DNA of 64,000 nt from Diadophis punctatus similis (lineage: Eukaryota > Chordata > Lepidosauria > Squamata > Dipsadidae). The translations under genes were made by a program, and so were the position numbers. The notes below the pieces were generated by a model, which was not told where the DNA came from, ran no database searches, and saw only the letters and a program-made list of their open reading frames with translations. Of this stretch, positions 34,592 through 45,699 are shown in pieces; positions within the stretch are counted from its first letter, which is position 1, and each line of letters opens with the position of its first letter. The stretch is from assembly GCA_023053685.1 (NCBI GenBank), contig JALIGW010000025.1, positions 11,188,953 through 11,252,952 on the forward strand, in the 5' to 3' direction.

Positions 34592-34724
34592 TCACTGTTT
34601 CTCAACCTTGGCAACTTTAAGATGTGTGGACTTCAACTCCCAGAATTCTCCAGCCAGCCAGAGAATTCTGGGAGTTGAAGTCCATACATCTTAAAGTTGC
34701 CAAAGTTGAGAAACACTGAGGTAA
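34592..34724. repeat. Palindromic repeat (ACTTCAACTCCCAGAATTC), complete
   Basis: TTTCTCAACCTTGGCAACTT at the left and AAAGTTGCCAAAGTTGAGAA at the right bracket GACTTCAACTCCCAGAATTC and its complement. The spacer is TCCAGCCAGCCAGA. It lies outside the family A element at 33506-34506 and so is independently mobile or a separate seed. Confidence 0.9.
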
Positions 34725-34859
34725 CTTATAGAATGTATCCAAAATCTGGGACCCATGACTTCTTCAGGGGTGAAATTTGAGAAAGCTTTGGCTGCTTCAC
34801 TAGTGCTTGCTGCTGCTGTGGTCATGTGATCTTCATTTTCAACATTCTGTTACAGTTTT

Positions 34860-35215
34860 CCAGCCTGCCTTGCAATTCCTTACTCCCTCCTCCACCCAGC
34901 AGCAACCATTTCTTGCCTGCTGGAAAAGGAAGGGAGGAGGTACTTCTTGCACACCCCTATGCAGCCAGCTGCACGTCTTCCCTAACCTGTGCAGCACTTG
35001 CACATCCCCTTGCACCCTTCCCAACTTCTGTGCCTCCCACATATCCTTTCTGACCCACAGTGCCCCATGTGCTTTTCATGACCTGCATGGGAGGAAACCT
35101 CTTGGGCACCCATGTCACAACCAGATTGTACCCTCATGTGCATTATCCATGACCTGCATGGCACCTCTTGGACACTCCCAAGCACCCTTCTGAACCCATC
35201 CCTCCCCCACCACCC
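34860..35215. repeat. Degenerate C-rich tandem repeat
   Basis: Imperfect units of roughly 30-45 bp recur, each with a CTGCATGGCACCTCTTGGAC-like or TGTGCAGCACTTGCACATCC-like core. The motifs 'TGCA', 'CACCC' and 'ACCTG' repeat throughout. The opposite-strand equivalent with G-rich units is at 61600-61890. It may be a decayed minisatellite carried by one dispersed element. Confidence 0.55.
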
Positions 35216-35249
35216 AAGTGTCTTCCCTTACTGACATGGTTGATATTAT

Positions 35250-35371
35250 GGCTACTAACAGAATAACAGATCTGGAGGTCTTCTAGTCCAACCCCTTGCT
35301 CAGGCAGGAGAACCTATACCATCCTGGACAAGTAGTTGTCCAATCTCTTCTTGAAAACCTCCAGTGTTGGA
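35250..35371 (-). mobile_element. CR1 LINE 3' untranslated fragment
   Basis: The + strand phrases GAGGTCTTCTAGTCCAACCC, CAGGCAGGAGAACCTATACC and GTCCAATCTCTTCTTGAAAA are the familiar reverse complement of an amniote CR1 3' region. It is interrupted at 35371 by the next element. Confidence 0.7.
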
Positions 35372-35626
35372 CAGGGGTGGGTTCCGGTTTTCTTTGCTGC
35401 CAGTTTGCTCAGGGACACGCCGCGGGGGGGGGCATACATTGTGCGCCCTGCGCACATTTTGCACATGCGCGCATGCGCAGTACTTTAAAAAGCTTATGCG
35501 CAGAAGCAAAAAAGATGGTGCCGCCACGAGAACCAGCTCGGGGGCGTGGCAGGCCTGGGTCGCTGCCTGTTCCAGCGACCCAGGCCGCCAAGTTACTACC
35601 GGTTCTATAGAACCGGTTCAGTCCTG
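35372..35626. mobile_element. GC-rich hAT-like MITE (CAGGGGTGGGTT family), degraded end
   Basis: It starts CAGGGGTGGGTTCCGGTTTT and ends GAACCGGTTCAGTCCTG. Internally it contains ACATGCGCGCATGCGCAGTA and an inverted pair around CCTGGGTCGCTGCCTG. The start is like those at 45087 and 51489, which have clear 8 bp duplications. No duplication is evident here, so the right limit is uncertain. Confidence 0.55.
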
Positions 35627-35908
35627 CAATCTCTTCATCAGGAGCAACCATCCAGAGCACATGTGGGCAATCTCCTGTCCTCTCCTGATCTGGAGAGGTT
35701 CCAAGGAACTGGTTTATTTATTGTTTCATTGATCTTTGCAATACTCATCAGTTTCACTTTTGCAAGCCATCTTCAGTTCGCCATACTTCCCCCTGGTAGC
35801 CTCTACCATTGTCTTTTTCCAGGATAACTTTTCATTACCAAAACTAGCATGTACTTCTGACATTTTCAATAATTTCCCTTGCAACAGTAATCACGACCAG
35901 TCATAGAA

Positions 35909-38900
35909 GAATTGAATTGAATTGAATTGAATTCTTTATTGGCCAAGTGTGATTGGACACACAAGGAATTTGTCTTTGGTGCATATGCTCTCAGTTTACA
36001 TAAAAGAAAAGATACATTTGTCAAGAATCATGAGGTACAACACTTAATGATTGTCATAGGGTACAAATAAGCAATCAGGAAACAATCAATATTAATATAA
36101 ATCATAAGGATACAAGCAACAAGTTACAGTCATAAGTGGGAGGAGATGGGTGATAGGAACGATGAGAAGACTAATAGTAATAGTAATGCAGCCTTAGTGA
36201 ATAGTTTGACAGTGGTGAGAGAATTATTTGTTTAGCAGAGTGATGGTGTTCGGGGGAAAACTGTTCTTGTGTTTAATTGTCTTGGTGTGCAGTGCTCTAA
36301 AGCGTCGTTTTGAGGGTAGGAGTTGAAACAATCTATGTCCAGGATGCAAGGGGTCAGTAAATATTTTCACAACCCTCTTTTTGACTCGTGCAGTATACAG
36401 GTCCTCAATGGAAGGCAGGTTGGTAGCAATTTTTTTTCTGCAATTCTGATTATCCTCTGAAGTCTGTGTCTGTCTTGTTGGGTTGCAGAACCTAACCAGA
36501 CAGTTATAGAGGTGCAGATGACAGACTCAATAATTCCTCTGTAGAACTGTATCAGCAGCTCCTTGGGCAGTTTGAGCTTCCTGAGTTGGCGCAGAAAGAA
36601 CATTCTTTGTTGTGCTTTTTGATGATGTTTTTGATGTTAGGTGACCATTTTAGGTCTTGAGATATGATAGAACCTAGAAATTTGAAGGTCTCTACTGTTG
36701 ATACTGTGTTGTCTAGTATTGTAAGAGGTGGTAGAATAGGAGGGTTTCTCCTAAAATCTACCATCATTTCTACGGTTTTGCGTGTGTTCAGTTCCAGATT
36801 GTTCCGGTTGCACCATGAGGCTGGATGGATCGTTTGAGATGCAGTCATTGGTATATAGAGGGAAGAGAAGTGGTGAGAGTACACAGCCTTGGGGGGGCCC
36901 TGTGCTAATTGTACAGGTATCTGATGTGATTTTGCCTAGCTTCAACTGCTGCTTCCTGTCTGTTAGGAAGCTTGTGATCCACTTACAAGTATGTTCAGAT
37001 ACCTCTAGCTGATTTAGTTTAGTTAGAAGAATGTCCGGTATGATGGTATTGAATGCTGAACTAAAGTCTACAAAGGGGACCCTTGCGTAGGTATTTGGAG
37101 ATTCAAGATGTTATAGGATGTAGTGCAGAGCCATATTAACAGCATCATCTGTCGATCTATTTGCTTGGTATGCAAACTGCAGGGTGTCTAACAGTGGATC
37201 CGTGATGGTTTTCAAGTGGGACATCACTAGCCTTTCAAAGGTTTTCATAACTGCAGATATTAGAACAAATGGTCTGTAGTCATTCAGTTCCTTGATGGAG
37301 GGCTTCTTCGGCACTGGGATGATAGTGGAGCATTTGAAGCAAGAAGGAACATGGCATATCTCTAGTGATTTGTTGAAGATTTGGGTGAAGATGGGGGCCA
37401 ATTGGTCAGAACAGACTTTTAAGCAAGAAGGAGTTATCTTGTCTGGGTCTGGTGCTTTTCTTGGCTTCTGTCTGTGAAATAGATCTTGCACTTCCTTTTC
37501 TATGATCACCAGGGGTTGTGAACCCAATGGGATGGGGTCAGTTGTAGGAGGCTTAGCTGTTGTTGGTGTGTCTGAGATGGGGGTTGTGGAGATAGGTGGC
37601 TGTAGTTTCGTTTCAAACCTGCAGTAGAACACATTCAGGTAATCTACCAGTTGCTGATTTCCTTCAGCTTGGGAAGGAGGTTTGCCGTAACCGGTGATGT
37701 TTTTAAGAGTTTTCCACATGTTTGCTGGTTTATTTGTTGAGAACTGATTCCTTAGCTTTTCAGAGTAGCTTCTTTTTGCTACTCCAATCTCCCTTGCTAA
37801 TACATTTCTGGCCTGATTGTACAGCATTCTATCACCTTTTCTATAGACTTCCTCTTTGGAACGACGTAGCTGCTTAAGTTTAGATGTGAACCAAGATTTA
37901 TTGTTACTGTATATTCACAAGTCCCTGGTAGGTACACATAGGTCTTCACAGAAGCTGACATATGATGTTACAGTATCTGTGAGTTCATCCAGGTCTGCAG
38001 AGGTATCTTCAAAAATATTCCAGTCTGTGCTGTCAAAGTAAGCCTGTAGCTTTAACTTTGCCTCTTCAATCCAAGTCCTCACTGATTTAATTGTTGGTTT
38101 TGTGGCTTTAAATCTTTGTCTGTAAGCAGGTACAAGGTGAATCATGCAATGATCAGAGTGGCCCACAGCTGCTCTTGGTAAGGACCGATAAGCATCTTTT
38201 AGTATTGTGTAGCAGTGGTCTAAAGTATTCTTGCCTCTGGTGGGACAATTGACATGCTGAAAATATTTTGGAAGCTCTTTCCTTAAGTTACCTTTGTTAA
38301 AATCACCTAGAATAATGGCCAATGAATCTGGGTATTTGTCTTCAGCCTCCATAATCTGATCAGCTAGAGTTCGTAAAGCGTTGTTTACACAGGCTTGTGG
38401 CAGGATATACACCGCTATTAGTAGAAATGATGTGAACTCACGTGGAGAGTAAAAAGGTTTGCAGCTGATAAGTAAAGACTCTAAGTTTTCATCACAGAAT
38501 TTGTGTATTATAGTTATGTCCTGAGGCCAGCTGTTGTTGATATATATACATAAGCCTCCTCCCTTTTCCCCCCTGATATTTATTTATTTATTTATTTATT
38601 TATTATTAGTGACATTTATATACCGCCTCACAGTGCAAGCACTCTCTAAGCAGTTTACACCAGTAAGCAATGTATATTTATATTGCCCCCAACAATCTGG
38701 GTTATCATTTTACCTACCTCGGAAGGATGGAAGGTTGAGTCAACCTTGAGCCAGTGAGATTTGAACCGCTGACCTGTGGATCACAGTCAGCTAAAGTGGC
38801 CTGCAGTACCCCACTCTAACCACTGCGCCACCTTGGCTCTTGACTTGATAGTTCTACAATCCTGTCTGCTCTAAGTATCTGACACCCTGGTATATGCATG

Positions 38901-39345
38901 CTATTGTCATCAATTTCCTCATTTAGCCAGGATTCAATAAAGCATAGGACAGATGCGTTGTAAAAATCAGAATTGCATCTGTATAAAAGGAGTATTTCAT
39001 CCATCTTATTAGCAAGTGAACGTAAATTGGTAAGAAAGATTGAAGGGAGCGGGTTTTTTTAAATTCCCTTATTCCTTAGTCTATTTAAAATCCCCGCCCT
39101 TTTACCTCTTCGTCTCTGCCGTCTGCGTTTGCTTTTGGTGATCCATGGTTCCGGGAAATTGGCTTCCTCCTGTGTTAGAATCTCCTCCGTGTTTGTAAAG
39201 ACAGGTGGGGGTGAGGTTACAGAGAGCTGCTCCTTAAAGAAATGTTCCTTAATTCTTAGCAGATGGTCTCGTGAATATGAAATCCATAGAGAATCACAGA
39301 GAATAATAGAAAATGTACATATTTCAAGAGCAATCAAATGTTGTT
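35909..39345 (-). mobile_element. CR1/L3-type (Snake1-like) LINE, ~3.4 kb, defective
   Basis: On the minus strand the order is a basic segment (39059-39337, with KSKRRRQRRRGKRAGILN), the apurinic endonuclease (39004 down to 37915, with LGDFN and a late GHSDH motif), the reverse transcriptase (37827-36367) and a 3' end with GGCCAATAAAGAATTC and an (ATTGA)n tail at 35909-35930. Several frameshifts split the reverse transcriptase. The segment that should hold its catalytic F/YADD box is deleted near 36820-36850, where NDCISNDPSS is joined to sequence that normally follows some 40 residues later. A SINE interrupts the endonuclease. The element cannot be active. The upstream boundary is approximate, and no separate ORF1 was seen. 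Confidence 0.88.
38577..38840 (-). mobile_element. Sauria-type SINE inserted in the LINE endonuclease
   Basis: The SINE head AGAGCCAAGGTGGCGCAGTG (minus strand, from 38840), core, TATATAAATGTCACTAATAA end and (AATA)n tail at 38579-38602 lie within the LINE. The LINE endonuclease frame resumes on both sides. Both elements lie in the same orientation. Confidence 0.9.
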
Positions 39346-40508
39346 ATGTGCTGAAAGTAAAAATGTAGTACCACAGGCTGTACTACCACACACAATGACA
39401 CATGTATGTAAACCGGCTCAAATGAGTACCTGCCTTAATTTTTCAGATGCAGGAACATGCACACATAGTATAGTCACTTTTCATAGGTTCCCAAAATATC
39501 ATGACATGTCAGAAAAACAAGGATCTGTAGAACAGTTGACGGTATGCAAACATTTTAATAATGAAGTTTAGGATTCATTATGATTTTATAAAATGCTGCA
39601 GCTTTGAAAATGAGAAATGATGCTGTTCCCAAAAGCTCAGCTAGATAGAACCATTTTCTGGCAAAATTATTCTTTGTAAGAGCAAGAGCAATTTGGTGGG
39701 AATGTGGATGAAAATGTTCTGTCACATTAAATTCCTTCCAGAAGGCTGCGTGAGAAGTCATGCAAGAGAAACCTTTAATTCTAAATGCAGCTGAAGATGA
39801 ACAGTCGGTTGTGTCAACTTTAATAGACAGAAATTGGTTAAAAAGTACTGGAGCTAGAGGATGGATCCCTTCTGTGAATCCAAAAGTTAAAAATAAAGCT
39901 GTGGAAAAGGATTTAAAGATTCAACGTTATCCTTTTTCATTCGTTTTGACGTGGGGAATTATTGCATATACAGTACAGCTACATTTATTCTGAGCTGGCA
40001 AATATAGCATTTGAAGTGTCTTCAGTGGTTTAGTGGTTTATTTAGAATAGTTGACAAGAGAAATAACAAAAATGTGAGAATATATTGCCAATGAATAACC
40101 AATTTGATTAACTCATTTGCAGTCTGAAGGGATGCTTTAAAAAAATACCCTTGTCCTGATTTAAAACCATTGTTACTCATATGTACCTGTTTGTGAGTAA
40201 TCAAAATGATGTATGTTAGCTGACCTGGAATAAATTAGCTCCCCTCTGTCTTGTTATTTCCTAACTCCTATGCTTAACCTAGTATATTCCAGCTTTGGCA
40301 AACAAGCTACTGTCAGCTTTAATGAGAAAAAAATTGTCTACATTTGTCAAAACAGCAAGGATGATGCATTTTATGATACACATTTGTAAATCCAGTTTGA
40401 AAAGCTTACAAAAGAATATAATTTACAACAACATCACTGCAGACTCACATTACATCTTTAGATTTTCTTCAAGAAGCCAAATTCCACTGAAGTCAGAAGA
40501 GCAGTATT
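39346..40508. other. Intron sequence, no feature recognised
   Basis: Moderately AT-rich sequence without a recognisable repeat. Short open frames at 39338-39571 and 39760-39993 show no family motifs. Confidence 0.4.
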
Positions 40509-40725
40509 GGTCTATAGTTAAGGCACCAAGCTAGAAACCAGGAGACCGGGAGTTCTAGGTCCGCCTTAATAGGCATGAAAGCCGGCTGGGCGACTTTCTT
40601 TCTCAGCCCAACCAACCTCAGAGAGTGGTGGTTGTGGGAAAAATGGGAGGAGGGAAGAGTATTGCACGTGTTCGTTCATAAAAATAATAAAGGCAGGATA
40701 TAAATAAATAACAATAGATAAAACT
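40509..40725 (+). mobile_element. Second tRNA-derived SINE family
   Basis: TAGTTAAGGCACCAAGCTAG and GGAGTTCTAGGTCCGCCTTA give a tRNA-like head different from the Sauria-type copies. Then come GAAAGCCGGCTGGGCGACTT, CAACCTCAGAGAGTGGTGGT, and an end with AAAGGCAGGATATAAATAAA. The 3' part (TTGTGGGAAAAATGGGAGGA ... GGATATAAATAAA) is the BovB-related tail shared by many squamate SINEs. Confidence 0.75.
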
Positions 40726-41825
40726 TAAGATCAATCTTGGCAGTTAATCTCAAAATAGTACTGCACTATTAAAAACCAAATAATTCTAAGCAAATATAGA
40801 AGTAGACTATTATGCAAAGCTAGATGACATGTATCTTGGTCACTAACTGCTTCTAGCTAATTTATCTAGATGAATTTACCTTTTATTGTCATCTGTTGAA
40901 TTTAGTACTCTAAATGAACATATTATAAATGAAAAGTAGGCAGAAAATTTGAGCAGTGTGTTCTCAGTTTATTTTATTTGGGAAGAAAATATGTTAAGAA
41001 AACACCTGCCTGTATCAGAGACTATAGTCATTCTTGTATTTTTTTTAATATTGAATATTTGCAGAACTCCCAAAGATTTGTATTAATCAATAAGTAGATA
41101 TTCTGGGTAGCAAGCATCAGTTTTTGCTATTCTTAAACTCACCTGGTATAACTGGAATGTCATGGTTTTTGTATCTGTCATTCTATATATGAATTCCTAG
41201 TTAGTTTATGAGATCTATAACAATGAAAGGCAAAATTGCTAAAAGTTTTCAAGAGCACTTATTGAAGGAAAGGGAACCCTATGCTTACCCGATGATCTAC
41301 CATTTGGATAGGAGTCTTATCAGATAAATCTTTAGGTACAGGAAGAAACTGTGATATGTCACAAACGCTGGGCAGAAAATTCGATGCCACTGGATATATT
41401 AAAAGTATATATTATAAATATGGGAGAAAAACTGGTGTTTTGCCCTCATCATTTAACAGAATCATAATTTTTCCTATAGATTTCAGGCCCAACAGTCCTA
41501 GTTAGTGCTGACTGCAACATTGATCTAGAAACTATAACTTCTAGGACTAGTTCTTGCCTGGTACAGCTAGCAATGGCCCTTGGTCCAATACAGTCGGAAT
41601 TTATTATAACACGTTTTTAAATGAATTTTTTAAACAAATCCTTTTAAACAGGCTTTAAAGAATCCTATATGATGATGATTTTAAAGAACGATAAAAATTG
41701 TGCTGAGTGAGCAACTGAAACCAGTATTATAACAGAGCTAAGAATTATACTCCTGAATTCAGATTTCTGGCAGATCATAACAGCCCAGTCAATTGTGTCT
41801 TGAGTGTTAACTTTGGATAAATTTG
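40726..41825. other. Intron sequence, no feature recognised
   Basis: AT-rich unique-looking sequence. No exon, RNA gene or repeat was recognised. Confidence 0.4.
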
Positions 41826-41982
41826 TTTGAAAATCCATTCGTTTGCTTTCTTGGCTATGCATTGCATTTTTAAGAATCTTCTCCAACACCCAAGGTCGAA
41901 AGTATCAATACATTTTCTATTCTGTTTCTTCAGAGTTGAACTTTGGCTTCCATAGGGCATCGTAGGGAGAACCATTCTTTTT
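41826..41982 (-). mobile_element. BovB (RTE) LINE fragment, short
   Basis: AATCCATTCGTTTGCTTTCT, AAGAATCTTCTCCAACACCC and CTGTTTCTTCAGAGTTGAAC follow the same reverse-complement BovB order as 30280-30325 and slightly beyond it (the 'CTTCTCCAACACCACAGTTC' region). Confidence 0.6.
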
Positions 41983-42189
41983 TAGGAACCGAAGCACAAA
42001 ATGCACTATCTGAAGTTAAACTCTAGATTGTGTTGATCTCCTAGGAAATCCTTTTCTTTTCATTCCTGAAAAATAAAGCAGAAAGTTCTACAACGAGCTG
42101 TGATCCATCACCTTTATAAGTAGTCCTTGACTTACAATCAAAATTGGGATTGGAATTTCCATCGCTAAGTGATGTGATCATTGGTTCGG

Positions 42190-43006
42190 GGGGGGGGAAT
42201 TGATCGCCTCAGAATGGGCTCGCAACTTGGGGGTCCTTCTGGATCCACAGCTAAAATTGGAACAACATCTAACAGCTGTGGCCAGAGGGACCTTTGCACA
42301 GGTTCGTCTTGTGCACCAGTTGCGCCCTTTTTTGGACCGGGAGGCACTACTCACAGTCACTCACGCCCTTGTTACCTCACATCTTGACTACTGCAATGCA
42401 CTCTACATGGGGCTACCCTTGAACAACGTTCGGAAACTACAGCTAGTGCAGAATGCGGCGGCGCGTGTGGTGATGGGTGTCCCTAGGTACACCCATGTGA
42501 CACCCATCCTTCGCGAACTGCACTGGCTGCCCATAGGTCTCCGAGCGCAATTCAAGGTGTTGGTGATTACCTTTAAAGCCCTACATGGCTTAGGACCAGT
42601 TTACGTCCGAGACCGCCTTCTTTGACATACCTCCCTAAGACCGATTAGAGCCCACAGAGTTGGTCTGCTGGTGGTCCCGTCAGCCAAACAATGCCCCCCG
42701 GAGATCCACATTATTCCCACCCTGCCAGCCTTCAGAAAAGCGTTAAAAACCTGGCTTTGTCGACAGGCCTGGGGCCAATGATTTCAATATAACATCAAGC
42801 ACTCTTGGCCCCATGAATGAATTAATTGTATGGGGTTTTTAAATTGTTGTTTTTTAACATTTTTAATGTTTTTAATAATTATTGTTTTTAATGTTTTTTT
42901 TCTATATTTATTGTTTGCATGTAGATTTCTTATGTTGTAAGCCGCCCAGAATCTCTGTGGAGTGGGCGGCATACAAGTGCGAATAATAATTAAATAATAA
43001 ATAAAC
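42190..43006 (+). mobile_element. CR1/L2-like LINE, 3' 0.8 kb with intact reverse-transcriptase end
   Basis: A 141-codon frame at 42200-42625 encodes the C-terminal part of a LINE reverse transcriptase: LGVLLDPQLKLEQHL near the start, then TSHLDYCNALYMGLP, KLQLVQNAAARVV, ELHWLPI and FKALHGLGP. All are typical of CR1/L2-group elements. A stop interrupts at 42625, but similar coding sequence continues to about 42775. The 3' end is GTAAGCCGCCCAGAATCTCT with an (AATA)n-like tail. It is 5'-truncated and sits in a MITE. Confidence 0.85.
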
Positions 43007-43007
43007 A

Positions 43008-43205
43008 TGCTTTTTCAGGAGGCAACTGGATTTTCTTGTTTTTTTCTTTTGAAGACATTTCGCTTCTCATCCGAGAAGCTTCTTCAGCTCTGACAGGATA
43101 GTGGGGAACGGAAGTCTTCAAAAGGAAAAAACAAGGGTGTCCAGTTGCCTCCTGAAAAAGCACGTTTGGGACCACCATGACCTGGATGACTGAGAACCTC
43201 TACAG
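43008..43205. mobile_element. Penelope-like terminal foldback remnant
   Basis: The left arm contains TTCAGGAGGCAACTGGATTT, TTTTGAAGACATTTCGCTTC and CATCCGAGAAGCTTCTTCAG. The right arm is GTCTTCAAAAGGAAAAAACA ... CCAGTTGCCTCCTGAAAAAG, the complement of the left. The terminal sequence is the same as at 15852-16400, but the coding part is missing. Confidence 0.6.
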
Positions 43206-43519
43206 ACGATCATTAAATGAGTCACACTCAATTTTAAGACCTTTTTTGCTGCGGTCATTAACCAAATCACACAGCTGTTAAAGAAACCCAGCTTTTCCCA
43301 TTGGTTTTGCTTGTCGGAAGCCCCCCCAGAATGTCGCAAATAATGACCATATGATCCCAGATCACTGTAATCGTGAAAATACCTGCTGGTTGCCAAGCAC
43401 CTGAATTTTGACCATGTGATCACAGACCCACTATGATGGTTGTAATTGTGAGTACCAGTTGTAAGTCACCTTTTTCAGCGCCACTATAACTTCAAATGGG
43501 CATAAATCAAGGACTATCT

Positions 43520-45086
43520 ATAATATAATTAGGATTATGACGCTCAAGGTTGGAAAATGAGTGCCTGAGAAACAGCCAGAGGACACTGCTCCCCTTTTCC
43601 CCATAGTTTTGTTATACAGAATTGGGATATATGGGGGAAGAGTTTAGAATTTTCTTCAAACAGGAATAGAAAAAAAAATAGACAAACAATGGAACACAAT
43701 AGTCTTAATTGGTATTCTCTTCACTGAAACGTGTATTCAGACTGCTGTATTACAAGTTCATCTTCAGCCTATAAACTCAGTTGGTTTCAGCTTACTGAGT
43801 ACAACAATTGTTCATGTTTGATTGCCTTCAGCAAAGCATGCAAAGGTGTTTTATTGCTTTGTTCAGTGCTGTGTGCTCATTTCTTCTAGCATTAAACTCC
43901 TGCTTGGATTAAAAATTAGTCACAGCTGGGTTTTTCCGTTTTGAGTTTAATAACCCTCCAGATCCATGAAGATTTCTCTGATTTGAAATAGTGAAAGCCT
44001 TTGGTCTGGCAGAGTTATATTGGTTTCTTTCTATCAAGATGATTTTTCTAATTAGATTTTGAAAGCTTCAGCTTGCCATATTTTAAAATGTCACCCAAAT
44101 AAGAAAAGGAACAGTCTTCATGCACATTTTAAATGATCGCTTATGAGTTTTTCCCAACTACAGTTCCTCATTTGTAGCTGGCAAGCTGTACTCCCATGTG
44201 TTGTGAGGCTAATGGCAAGCAGGAATGAGTTTTGTTTTTCTCTAAATAGCAATTCTCTGTTGCTAATGCATATTCATACTATCTTTGCTCAGTTTTGAAA
44301 TGGATGGAGTTCAGTAGATGAGTGAACATAAACCACTCCCTGACCTTTAATTCAGTGCTAATTCCCAGTGTAGATCTGTTGTTGTGAGCACATCTTGTAT
44401 TGACATAACACTCTGCCAGATTGGACATGCTTTATGCTGTTCTTCATTGGTGAAGTGCCATTTTATCTCAATCAGCAACAATGACAAATTACTTCTAATT
44501 GTTTGTGCTGGAATCTGCAATGCAGGGAAAAAAATAGGAATGTTCCTTTAGCAAAATCTTATTAAGATGAAAATATATACTTATTTGTGAGCAGAAGCAG
44601 ATTAAGGAACGGGGAGGTATGTAAAATAAGAGCATGCATTTTGTAAAACTTCTCATGTCTTGTCATAGTGAACAATATTTAGAAGTACTAACCATTTTAT
44701 CCAATGTATTCTGTCAAGTTCGTCTTATTTTGATTTGGAGTGATGAGGACTGGTTTTCATTCAGTTCCCAATTTAAGAATGCATTTCGTTCTTAAGGGCT
44801 GTCCTTAAGTCAAATGTGTATGTAAGCTGGCACATTGTACTGTATAAATACTGTATAGGTAAAACTGTGTAATGAACTCAAACCATTGTGTATTTAACTT
44901 GAATTATTTTTTATTTAACACAAATTTTGCTACAAATCAGGCTCTATTCTTAACTGTGGGTCATTCTTTAACCGGAGACTTGCTGTACTGTTATAGAAAA
45001 TCAAGGGAGGGAGGATACCAATGCAGGTTATTTTCTAGTTGAGGTTCAGAGTTCAAGTCTATATTTGCATTAATAAAGGTTAGAGC
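43520..45086. other. Repeat-poor intron stretch
   Basis: About 1.2 kb (43530-44730) shows no recognisable transposon sequence, unlike most of this intron, which makes it a candidate for conserved non-coding sequence. From 44755 to 44960, ATTTCGTTCTTAAGGGCTGT and CCTTAAGTCAAATGTG suggest a decayed MITE of unknown family. Confidence 0.35.
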
Positions 45087-45319
45087 CAGAGGTGGTATTT
45101 AGCTGGTTCGGACCGGTTTGGGCGAACCGGTAGTAGCGACCTGCAAGTGGACCCACCCCGGCACTATTTAGACACATTTTGAAGCCATACGCATGCATGC
45201 AAGCCACGCGTGCGAGCAAAGCGCATGCAGGGAAGGCTGCGTGCATGCGTGGTAGGGCATGTGCTCACATTTTCGGTGCTGGGCGAACCAGTAGGTAAAT
45301 TATGTGAATCCCACCTCTG
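45087..45319. mobile_element. hAT-type MITE with 8 bp target duplication
   Basis: Ends CAGAGGTGGTATTTAGC and GTGAATCCCACCTCTG are inverted. GTTAGAGC flanks both sides (45079-45086, 45320-45327). Internally it contains GGTTCGGACCGGTTTGGGCG and ACGCATGCATGCAAGCCACG. It belongs to the same family as 51489. Confidence 0.9.
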
Positions 45320-45699
45320 GTTAGAGCAGAGCGCAGTGAAAAATAAAATGTCACCCCGCTTATGGAACTAACGGTATTGGATACAGTAAGGATAAAAGGG
45401 ATAGCTTTAATCCCCTATACTTTATCCCTATCATGGTTTTAGATATTATGAGATAGCACCTCTCTCATTCTCCTGGATAAGAAGATAAATCATTGATAGG
45501 AAGTTTGTATGACCCCAAGATTTATGTTCCATTAATAGTTGCATGGAATCATTACTGATTTCCTTATGCTATCTAATAATTTTGTGAGTTGCAACCTAAA
45601 AATATATTTTGGACTAACACTGCTGCATAAGCAAATTTAGCATTGAGTGACAGATGCTGCATTGTTTCTTCTCCTTCTGATCCTGTTGGCTAGAAGAAG

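Larger units (their letters stand above)
42117..43519. mobile_element. TA-type MITE split by later insertions
   Basis: The left end (GTAGTCCTTGACTTACAATC at 42120-42140) and the body with right end (43206-43519, ending AAATCAAGGACTATCT) belong to the CAGGTAGTCCTCGACTTA family. They are separated by about 1 kb holding a LINE fragment and a Penelope-like foldback. Internal family motifs ACCATGTGATCACAGACCCA and AGTTGTAAGTCACC are present in the right part. Confidence 0.7.
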
